DNA of 58,908 bases, taken from Stentor coeruleus. Its lineage: Eukaryota > Ciliophora > Heterotrichea > Heterotrichida > Stentoridae. The notes below the pieces were generated by a model, which was not told the DNA's origin, made no database searches, and saw only the letters and a program-made list of their open reading frames with translations. Position 1 is the stretch's first letter. Each line of letters begins with the position of its first letter. The position numbers and the translations under genes were made by a program. The stretch lies in assembly GCA_001970955.1 (NCBI GenBank), contig MPUH01000383.1, forward strand, positions 1 to 58,908, in the 5' to 3' direction. Below, piece after piece: positions 51,790-58,908 of the stretch.

Positions 51790-52536
51790 CTACTCACAAC
51801 CAAGAATTTCAGGCTTGTGAGAATTAATATAGTCTTCATATAATGTGTACAGCGCTACTGCAGTCTGAACAACCGTAATCATCATTGAGAACATCGAATT
51901 AATAACATAAGTAACCCAAATCGAAGCAACTAGCATAATTCCAGCAGTAAGCAAAGCAATCAAAGAAATCACTTTACTAGCAAAATTATTTTCCAGCCCA
52001 TAATACAAAATGCCCCCATACAAACTTGAAGTTATTGCTGTAATGACAACAACAACAAAAATACCAGCATAATTGTTGTACTTCATTAGCCAGTTATCAT
52101 CCAAACAATCAGAGTAAGTATCAATAACTGCAGGGTAACTCAAAGGAGAAAAAGCAAGCAAAGATAGTAATCCAATAATCTCAACAATAGTATGCTGTCT
52201 AAGAAGTTTAACACTTGGAGTATGCCTACTTTTATACCATAGTATTGTTGAAGCAACACCCCCAATTAAAACAATAATCCAATCTACTACAGCAAAACTT
52301 ATCACAAGCTCAGTGTTGATATTATTAGCGAACTGTAATCGGCTAATAGCATCTTTTTCACTCATGATTCTAAAGCAATCATTTGAAGTTGTATTGACTG
52401 CAGAGATTACTAAGTAAGTATCAATTTGTCGAATCTCGTAGTCTGGCCTGTTCATGTAGATTGCCCAGTATTTAGGGTAGCGAAAGAGCAGATAGATAAT
52501 CGAAATTGTGGACATATAATAAAGGGCTGGAAGCAT
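51790..52536 (-). CDS. Multi-pass membrane protein, unknown family, 248 aa
   Basis: ATG at 52536, stop TAA. About six hydrophobic helices (for example LVISFAVVDWIIVLIGGVAS, IIGLLSLLAFSPLSY, IFVVVVITAITSSLYGGILY, VISLIALLTAGIMLVASIWV), an N-terminal helix (MLPALYYMSTISIIYLLF) and a first extracellular-type loop with Cys. Cys residues in two loops (NDCFRIM and YSDCLDDN) could form a disulphide. No transporter signature recognised. Confidence 0.7.
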   Translation of the reverse strand: MLPALYYMSTISIIYLLFRYPKYWAIYMNRPDYEIRQIDTYLVISAVNTTSNDCFRIMSEKDAISRLQFANNINTELVISFAVVDWIIVLIGGVASTILWYKSRHTPSVKLLRQHTIVEIIGLLSLLAFSPLSYPAVIDTYSDCLDDNWLMKYNNYAGIFVVVVITAITSSLYGGILYYGLENNFASKVISLIALLTAGIMLVASIWVTYVINSMFSMMITVVQTAVALYTLYEDYINSHKPEILGCE

Positions 52537-53399
52537 TTTTAAAATTATGAGAATTATCTATAAGGGATATTGTATGAGATTAAGTTTAAGGGAAATTGTA
52601 AACTCATATATTTGAATATCAAGATTGTTAAGTTATCATCAAGGTGAGAAATTTAAAAAATTGCTGCGGGAAATCCATAGATATTGAATAGAGTAAAAGT
52701 ATCCCAATATCAAGGCTGCATATATTTAAAGTTCAATATATTTTTTAAATTATAAGAAAGTTGCACAGCATAACTATCAGAACTACAGTGCAAGTCTCAG
52801 CTAAGGTTTTTTTGGTGTTATTTTTATTCCTCGCATTAATATCCCAAAATTAAATCTACTGAACAGTAGCTCACAAAGTATGCTAAACTTTATAATAGGA
52901 CGAACTCGGATTAGAAAAATATATTATTAGTTTTACAAGGAAAAATTAGCTACTGGGCAAATTATAAAATTCATGAGGTTGAAGTAAAGTTTCTCAATGA
53001 CCCAAAAATCATATTTTAAGTTTGGTTGTGTGTTGCATCTCAAATATCAACAACAAAACTACGTTGGGACTAAGGTATAATTACCCCAAGTGGGTGGTAA
53101 ATAAACTGATGCAGGATCAGAATTGTAATTAAACAAGTGCTGAAAACTTTTACTGGGTGCATAATTGTAACAAAATCTCTTTGCTATATAGAAAGACTTT
53201 GAGCAGTGCATGAAATCCAAAAGTATTTTTAAAGTAGTTTCTGATAAAATAAAAACTGACCATTAGTAATTTGAAACATAGATATTCAGTAAATCAATAA
53301 CTGGAACTGAGACTAAAATTACTAAAAAAAATTTTTTATTTATTCCATGTTTATCCTGAATATTTCTAACTGTTAGCTAATCACACTATCTATCCCTAA
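52537..53399. other. Intergenic region with coding relics
   Basis: About 52930-53200 on the plus strand reads like coding sequence broken by stops: SYWANYKIHEVEVKFLNDPK, then, in another frame, YNYPKWVVNKLMQDQN and SAENFYWVHNCNKISLLYRK. Composition is unlike the flanking AT-rich DNA. No family recognised. Treated as remnants of a lost gene. Confidence 0.45.
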
Positions 53400-54227
53400 T
53401 TAGAGTAGTTCACATCTTTCATACCAAGGGACTGAAGTTGGCTGGGGTTTAGTTGCTCTTCTGCTTAAAAGCTCTCGAACAATGGTCGTATACATTTCTT
53501 CAATGCCAGCTCCAGTTAGAGCAGAAACTTCAAAATATCTGCATTTTAGACTATCAGCGAATTTCTTTCCTTCTTCATAAGTAATGCCTCTATTAGGCAA
53601 GTCTACTTTATTTCCAGCAATAACAATGACAGGCGAGTTTTTTGCATTCCCGATATTTGGATATCTATGGAGTATTTTATGGTAAAAACTTTCGAGTTTC
53701 GTCATTGAATCCATGAGATTGACTGAAAAAAGCAGGACAAAACCATCTTTTTTATCTATCCAGTCGTCTATAAGCGGATAGTAATCCTCCATCCCTGCTG
53801 TATCTAGTATTGACAGAGGTACTGTTTCTGAATCTACATTGACAACTTTTTTATAATAGTCTTCTATTGTTGGGTCGTAGTCTTTTAAGAACTTGTTTTG
53901 AACAAATCTATGAGTCACTGCTGATTTCCCTACAGCTGCTGTACCGAGCATGCAGAGTACGAAACTTTTGTTGACACGGCCTTCAGAAGAAGCTTTAAGC
54001 TGAAAAGATTCACCCGATGATATGTAGAGAGATGTACCTTCGTGGATATTTTTTATTGAACTCAACTCGTTTCCTTTTTCGTTGAAAACTTTTTTTGCTT
54101 TGATCCCCAGAATTCCTGAACAGTAAGTTAGAAGTTGATCCTTGTTCCAGCTCGGATCAATTAGGATTTGTTTCCCATCTGTTGGATGCTGAGTGTTTTT
54201 GTATACGACTACTCGGATTTTGTCCAT
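53400..54227 (-). CDS. Doublecortin-domain/Ras-type GTPase fusion, 275 aa
   Basis: ATG at 54227, stop TAA. Residues 4-75 match a doublecortin (DCX) domain: IRVVVYKNT, DGKQILIDPSWNKDQLLTYC, KVFNEKGNELSSIKNIHEG, SLYISSGESF; DCX folds bind microtubules. Residues ~86-255 are a Ras-family G domain: GTAAVGKSA (95-103), effector loop DYDPTIEDYYKK, LDTAGMED (141-148), NKVD (206-209), EVSAL. The P-loop has Ala-Ala at the Ras Gly12-Gly13 positions and Met at Gln61; both normally drive GTP hydrolysis, so intrinsic activity is predicted to be low. The C-terminus is basic and ends CELL, a possible CaaX geranylgeranyl signal. I know of no established family with this pairing. No fusion artefact: one uninterrupted exon. 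Confidence 0.9.
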   Translation of the reverse strand: MDKIRVVVYKNTQHPTDGKQILIDPSWNKDQLLTYCSGILGIKAKKVFNEKGNELSSIKNIHEGTSLYISSGESFQLKASSEGRVNKSFVLCMLGTAAVGKSAVTHRFVQNKFLKDYDPTIEDYYKKVVNVDSETVPLSILDTAGMEDYYPLIDDWIDKKDGFVLLFSVNLMDSMTKLESFYHKILHRYPNIGNAKNSPVIVIAGNKVDLPNRGITYEEGKKFADSLKCRYFEVSALTGAGIEEMYTTIVRELLSRRATKPQPTSVPWYERCELL

Positions 54228-54453
54228 TTTTTACTAAGTTATGAGAAAATGGTTTAGTTCTGATAGAGATGCTTGGGTAAAATTTATAGGGTGAAAAGGA
54301 GTAGATTTTGTAGAATTCAAATATGATTTATGAATCAAGCGTGAAGTTTATATAAATTAAAATGTAATCAAGTGTAAGTAATATTAATTATTCTTCTTTA
54401 AATTTTTTTAAATATCATATAACAAATTACCTCAATTCATAAAAGAATACTTC
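54228..54453. other. Intergenic spacer
   Basis: AT-rich 5' flank of DCX-Ras; nothing recognised. Confidence 0.3.
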
Positions 54454-54603
54454 TTACATACTATTTTTCTCATTCATAATGAATAGGCTATCATAAATAC
54501 TCAAATTTACTTTTTCAATCATTTGAGATACATTAAACCAATTTTCATAGTTTATCATTCCTTTTAAAATTATGTTGTTTATTGTCTCCGTTAATTCTTC
54601 CAT
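54454..54603 (-). CDS. Possible small protein, 49 aa
   Basis: ATG at 54603 in AAATAATGG and stop TAA at 54454-54456, with codons that look used rather than random: MEELTETINNIILKGMINYE, then WFNVSQMIEKVNLSIYDSL. No paralogue in the window and no domain, so this rests only on start context and composition. It could be chance. Confidence 0.3.
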   Translation of the reverse strand: MEELTETINNIILKGMINYENWFNVSQMIEKVNLSIYDSLFIMNEKNSM

Positions 54604-55291
54604 TATTTTAAAACAAATATATTTCCAATTTAAGAAATAGAAAGCAAACTAAAAAATATTCTAATGAAATAACCAAAATTTTTTCATTAATGCACACTTA
54701 GAAAAAAACTCAAAAAACAAGAAACAATAAAGATTGACAGAGAAATAAAAATCTTTATTACGAAATATATTAAAAAAGAAGAAAATCAGTAAGGGCTGGA
54801 CAACAGTCTAGTGATAATTCATAGCTAATACTAATTTCCAATTTAAAGCCTTATTTTATTTTGAATGATTTAACTTATAAAACTATGATATATAAGATAA
54901 ACTTAGCTTCATAAAAGAACTGACAGTATATTTCCCAGAATGCATTCTTTTAGAAGCTCGATAAGGCTCATTGTTAATAGGTTGTGCAGTGGTTCCTGAC
55001 AAATTTGACCTATTTCTTAAAAGCACCTTTTTATGTCTGCTTTCCCTCAGGTACTTTTTCAGTTGGGTTAAATTTTAGTGGGTTAATCGTACTTAATGCA
55101 TGATGACCTTCTTTAACTTCACATGAAAAAAATAGACCGAGTAATGTTCTTGCAGCTTAAAATGCATAAAACAAAGTTAGAAGACTCAAGTTTTACAAAA
55201 AATGCGTCGAAAGAATCTTTATGAAAGAAATTTAAATTTTGTATGAAAATATAAAATGTAAGAATTATAAAACCTAATAAATATAGCATGA
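54604..55291. other. Intergenic region, ~690 bp
   Basis: AT-rich; no gene, RNA or repeat recognised. Confidence 0.4.
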
Positions 55292-56639
55292 TTAATCCTT
55301 TTCTCTAACAGTAATCACATCATTGTCTTTTATTTTCAAAGTTCTCAGAACTTTATTATCAAACCTTAGNAGTTCTCAGAACTTTATTATCAAACCTTAG
55401 AAGCTCCATACCAAACACCGGAACTTCACAATCTAGATAATAAAGTTTTTGCTTTTTTTCTGGAATTTGAAAGAGACTTTCACAGAGCTTTTTCAAGTTG
55501 CTTACTTTCCACGCAAGTGGTACTTCGCGGACTTCTTTACGCCCATCTTCTGTTTCAAAATTCAAATTTGCTGTTGTGGGTGGAGCTAAGCTAACTTCTG
55601 CAAATTTATGCACATACCCATGAGTTTTCAAAGCACATTGAAATATTTTTTCATTAATCTCAACTTCTTCTGGCTCTAAATGAAAGCCTATGAGTTTATC
55701 AAGATACTCAGCAGATTTAACATGAGAAGTCCCATTGCTAGGATCACTAAAATCTCTTATGAATTGCCTTTCATGCAAAGTTCGTTCTTTCTTATCAACA
55801 TAGCCTCCGTTGATTTTTGTAGCTTTGGAAAGGTAAGCCATCAGAACTTTTCTCAGATGATCCCTAAGTCTATTACAAATAGGAGTATTTCCAACTCTTA
55901 TTTCAGTAAGTGCAGGGAATGAATTTAATGCATAAATTGAGAGCAAGTCAATGATCATTGTCCCTTCTAAGTTAATTTTCCTTAGTTTTGGAAATCCCCC
56001 TAGTTCTACAACTTTTTCTATAGGATTATTGCAAAGTTTAAGCTCAGCCAAGCTTTCATACAGAGACAAAACTTCAAGTTCTTGAAAGTTCTTAAGTTTG
56101 CAATAAGCTAAATTGAGTTTAATCAAATTTTTGAATGAATTTTGAATAAAGATACTTGGAATATCAAGGAAGCTCCCTCTAAGTTCTAATGAAATGATTT
56201 CAGGAAAAGTTGAACTTAGAATTCTTAGCTTTTCTGCTGGTAATGAGCATCTTCCAAAGACTAGGGACTTCAAGTTAGGATAAGAATGCTCCTCATTTTC
56301 TGTCAAAGTTTCCGGGTCAATACGCAGTCTGGTGAGATCAAGGAAATGGAGAGCCTACATGAGATATACTGGAAGCTGGGACACAATATTGATTACCTCA
56401 GCCCAGTTATAGATATTTGTTTCAGATATATCTAATTCTTCTATTTTCGGGCAGGTTTTTGTGATTTCCTCTGGCTCTCCAGCTCGTTCTAATAGCATGC
56501 ATTTGAGACTGACTACTTTAATCTCATCAATAGTCATTTCTTTATTGACCTGAGTTTAAGTTACTATGATTTGCACACCTGATGTGAAATTATTCAGGTT
56601 TTGGAAATACCGCTTTTGTACAAGATTCACGAATGACAT
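55292..56639 (-). CDS. TBCE: Tubulin-folding cofactor E, CAP-Gly domain lacking
   Basis: Three exons (56639-56565, 56549-56370, 56354-55292) with two 15-nt introns; a single N at 55370 carries 30 duplicated bases that break the end. With one copy the length is 428 aa. It starts MSFVNLVQKRYFQNLN, the segment that in animal TBCE follows the CAP-Gly domain. An LRR array comes next (ITKTCPKIEELDISETNIYN, LAYCKLKNFQELEVLSLYES, FPKLRKINLEGTMI), then the LRR-cap (RDHLRKVLMAYLSKATKING) and a ubiquitin-like end (LRTLKIKDNDVITVREKD). TBCE dissociates alpha-tubulin and helps form the alpha-beta dimer. No CAP-Gly-like exon is visible upstream, so this resembles TBCEL or a genuine loss. Confidence 0.85.
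55340..55400. repeat. Assembly-join duplication around N at 55370
   Basis: The 30 bases AGTTCTCAGAACTTTATTAT... occur at 55340-55369 and 55371-55400 either side of one N, inside the TBCE 3' exon. Confidence 0.9.
56355..56369 (-). other. 15-nt intron 2 of TBCE
   Basis: On the minus strand GTATATCTCATGTAG; A at position 10. Retention would truncate after VSQLPVYLM. Confidence 0.92.
56550..56564 (-). other. 15-nt intron 1 of TBCE
   Basis: On the minus strand GTAACTTAAACTCAG; A at position 10. It joins 25 codons from an ATG at 56639 to the rest; residues across the join match TBCE. Confidence 0.8.
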
Positions 56640-57161
56640 TTATATCAGAACAAAATAGAAAAGTAAATATAGTTTAAATATGTACGTATTATTGAATGAT
56701 TCAAAATAATTTGCAAAATTTTCATCAAATTGATTAAAAGACATATAAAAAGTTTTATTTAGAATATTTGCTAGAAAAATTATTAAAGATTCTAGTCCTT
56801 ACATAAACTTTCATAAATCTGATATCCAGTCTCTGAGCAAAAGGCAAATAGCTAATTGCATACTGATTTCCACATTAAGTCTGATATAAATGACCTAATT
56901 CATATTTTTATCTTTGTAAATTTATATTTTTATTAAACATGCAAAAACGAAGTAAAAAACAGTCATCCGTATGCAAACGCAATTTCCACAAGCATAAAAC
57001 TGAAAGTTAGTAGTCTACTTTAAGCATTAAAGCAGAAGCCAATGTTAAATAAGTCTGCTCAGAAAGATTTCTATAATTATGAACCTATTCGTTTAAACAT
57101 TATTTTACACTTCTTCTTAAATTCTATCAAAAACCAAGATCTCACCATAGATGCAAGTATT
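56640..57161. other. Intergenic region, ~520 bp
   Basis: AT-rich; I looked for a CAP-Gly exon of TBCE here and found none. Nothing else recognised. Confidence 0.4.
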
Positions 57162-57352
57162 CTAATGAAAAACATATGGCAAAGTTAGGGCTTTCCTAGC
57201 TATAATCTTCAAAACTAAAAACCAAGCAAGAGTATTAAGTACTATAATAATAAATACAAAATATAAATACCAGCCTCTGCAAGTATCAACGACGGAAAGC
57301 AATAATCATTTCCATTTTGACAATTATTTTCCATAGGGAAAAAGCTAGGCAT
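57162..57352 (-). pseudogene. Possible small single-pass membrane protein with one frame change
   Basis: From an ATG at 57352 the minus strand reads MPSFFPMENNCQNGNDYCFP, a Cys-containing luminal-type segment. After a shift near 57285 it reads a clear transmembrane helix (WYLYFVFIIIVLNTLAWFLV) with a basic end and TAG. The length is not a multiple of three and no 15-nt intron fits. One base lost, or a decayed gene. Confidence 0.3.
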
Positions 57353-57408
57353 TTTATGAGCCTACTTAAAATTCAATCGATTACATTAAATACATTATAT
57401 TATTAGAT

Positions 57409-57735
57409 TTATTGATGAAAGTGCCTTTCTGTAAGAGGGTAGACCTCACTTGGTTTTTGTAGGAAATTCATTTCGAAAAACATGGACACAGAAGGCAAAG
57501 AGTCTAATTCTGGTCTATTGGCATTAGAAAATGGACTTTTGTAAGCATTGCTCATAGTGTCAATATCGAAGTACAAAGCACAACTGAATAGTGCTGGAGA
57601 ATTTTTACCATGACCACAAAGATTGCATGAGTTTCTAAAGGAGAAATTGAGATTTGTACAGTTTTCACAGTTCCAGTCACCTTTGACACGCTTTTTGATA
57701 GCTGATGGATATTTCACTTTAGCGGAACGTTCCAT
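57409..57735 (-). CDS. RanBP2-type zinc-finger protein, ~108 aa
   Basis: The likely start is the ATG at 57735 (ATATATATGG), giving MERSAKVKYP; an earlier in-frame Met 10 codons upstream would overlap the next gene. One RanBP2 zinc finger: GDWNCENCTNLNFSFRNSCN followed by LCG, with the W-x-C-x2-C-x10-C-x2-C spacing and an Asn typical of ssRNA-binding fingers. The rest is low complexity with Ser/Pro/Phe. A single finger usually binds RNA or ubiquitin. Stop TAA at 57409. Confidence 0.78.
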   Translation of the reverse strand: MERSAKVKYPSAIKKRVKGDWNCENCTNLNFSFRNSCNLCGHGKNSPALFSCALYFDIDTMSNAYKSPFSNANRPELDSLPSVSMFFEMNFLQKPSEVYPLTERHFHQ

Positions 57736-57757
57736 ATATATATCCCCTTTTATGTAA

Positions 57758-58162
57758 TTAAACATTATATTTATATCGGCTTGCTTTTAGAGCTTTTAAA
57801 GGGCTCAGTCTCATAAAAACCCGCCGGGTGTCGGAATAAATAAACGGGTCTCCTGGAATAATCCTTTTTATTAGATTATTTTTGATTGTCCATTTGTTTA
57901 CTGTTCTAGGAGATCTAAGGTCGGTTTCTGCTGATAATTTCCTTGGAGCTACAATTTTATTAGGCTTTAGTGAGGGTAAGTTTATTTTTTTGTAATTCGC
58001 TATCGGGGGTTTCTCTATATCAGGAGCTTCTAAGCTTATTTCAGTTAAAATAGATTTTTCTTGCCAGTAATCCAAATACATTCCTTCTAATTTCTTATAC
58101 TCCTCATAAGACTCCTCACTGCAACTACATTTGCTTATTTCTGCCCAGTACTCTCTTGACAT
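57758..58162 (-). CDS. Hypothetical protein, 134 aa
   Basis: ATG at 58162 (GTCAAGAG context on the minus strand), stop TAA close to the next gene's start. The N-terminus is acidic and aromatic (MSREYWAEISKCSCSEESYE, then KKLEGMYLDYWQEKS). The C-terminus is basic with an SPLKALKASRYKYNV end, and a TDLRSPRTVNKW stretch looks like a short linear motif. No known family. Confidence 0.6.
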   Translation of the reverse strand: MSREYWAEISKCSCSEESYEEYKKLEGMYLDYWQEKSILTEISLEAPDIEKPPIANYKKINLPSLKPNKIVAPRKLSAETDLRSPRTVNKWTIKNNLIKRIIPGDPFIYSDTRRVFMRLSPLKALKASRYKYNV

Positions 58163-58908
58163 TAATATGATATTTATTATTCATGGCTTAATGTGATTAA
58201 AAAACAACAAACTTCAATTTTTATATACTGTTAAGGTTATAAATATGAACTTGGGAATTAATTATTGATACAGGCTTGAAAATAGGAAACTGCTTAAAAA
58301 TCTTTACCAAATCAGCTTGACAAAAAATGGATCTTCGTTACTAGCGTTATTATATAAAAATATGAAAGCTTCGAAGGGGTCTTCATTAGAGTGACTAATC
58401 TGGGTCTAAGTATTTGTGACTATCCCTGTGCCAATATTTTTTACCTCTGATAATCAGTGGCAAGGCTAATGCTCAGGTGACTAAGGAAACGAAATTTACT
58501 CGCTTCAAGTGCTGGATCAGCACAACAGGCAAAATAGAGTTTTTAAGGAGCAAGTGGAAAGCATAATATTTGGCATGTAAGAATATCAACACTGAAATGG
58601 ATGGGCATTCATCTAAAGGGTTTACTTTGCTCATATATAAGCTAGGCTAAATTAGCAATGATTTACTAATTAAATTTAAAATTACAGATACAGCGATTTA
58701 TCGTCATAGGCATTCTTATGACTTCCTTTAATTTAGTAGAGATTTATCACTAAAATACATAAAAGTTAATGATAAACTAAAGTTTCATGATTTTCATTTG
58801 CCTAAGTCTTTAAATGACAAACAATTTTTGAACTTAGCCAAAGCTCAAATCAGCAATTTTGTGAAAATCATCGTGAGGAAATAAGACAAAAGCTTGAGAG
58901 AGAAAAGC
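58163..58908. other. Right-edge intergenic region with coding relic
   Basis: From about 58680 one plus-strand frame reads TDTAIYRHRHSYDFL, a stop, then KYIKVNDKLKFHDFHLPKSL and LAKAQISNF, after which the sense continues in a different frame as CENHREEIRQKLEREK at the window edge. Earlier stretches from ~58480 are similar. This looks like a decaying gene, or a real one with sequencing indels running off the window. Not identified. Confidence 0.35.

Noticed and set aside
1..58908. Blepharisma-type code (TGA as Trp)
   Set aside because: Trp is always TGG in the long genes and no conserved position needs TGA.
1..58908. CRISPR arrays, insertion sequences, telomere repeats, rRNA
   Set aside because: None seen; the tandem repeats present are assembly overlaps or in-gene duplications.

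Overview
The window looks like a piece of the macronuclear genome of a heterotrich ciliate close to Stentor. Three things point there. It is strongly AT-rich. Its nine supported introns are all exactly 15 nt. Long reading frames hold no in-frame TAA, TAG or TGA, so TGA is not read as Trp as it is in Blepharisma. Starts usually sit in an A-rich context such as AATAAATGG, and most stops are TAA. The assembly carries nine single-N joins. At eight of them the same 30-155 bases appear on both sides, which breaks or inflates several genes.

Region by region. 1-14 kb is gene-dense: a kelch-type protein with a KAPD repeat tail, two orphans, the ciliary WD40/coiled-coil protein CFAP57, a small orphan, an organelle-type helical-repeat protein, a SHAQKYF-type Myb protein, a secretory CS-domain protein and TFIID subunit TAF8. 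14-23 kb is gene-poor: a tRNA-Ser(GCT), three paralogous 57-63 aa proteins not matched to any family I know, a broken Utp12-domain (UTP5/WDR43-like) fragment and a TMEM185-like membrane protein. 23-41 kb holds IFT46, a RING-CH (MARCH-type) E3 ligase, a Cys-form selenoprotein T homologue, a Ras GTPase, an acylation-signal AGC kinase, an orphan, ubiquitin E1 (UBA1), AP-1 gamma-adaptin, a frameshifted coiled-coil protein, a SHIPPO/STPG-repeat protein, a CDPK and a small lysine-rich membrane protein. 41-59 kb holds an alpha-carbonic anhydrase pseudogene, a kinesin, a Nudix-fold protein with a damaged motif, a seven-knuckle CCHC protein, a GAR-domain coiled-coil protein, a vWA/zinc-finger protein, a polytopic membrane protein, a doublecortin-Ras fusion, TBCE without a CAP-Gly domain, a RanBP2-type zinc-finger protein and an orphan.

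There are no operons. Neighbours are independent eukaryotic genes on both strands, often 30-300 bp apart. Cilium and microtubule functions recur (CFAP57, IFT46, STPG, kinesin, GAR protein, DCX-Ras, TBCE), which fits a large ciliated cell, but I see no evidence that they are co-regulated as a block.

The most unusual items are the DCX-Ras fusion, whose GTPase lacks Gly12, Gly13 and Gln61 equivalents; the three-member EHPxV small-protein family; the kelch protein with an AHNAK-like KAPD repeat tail; and a set of decaying gene relics in the long spacers.
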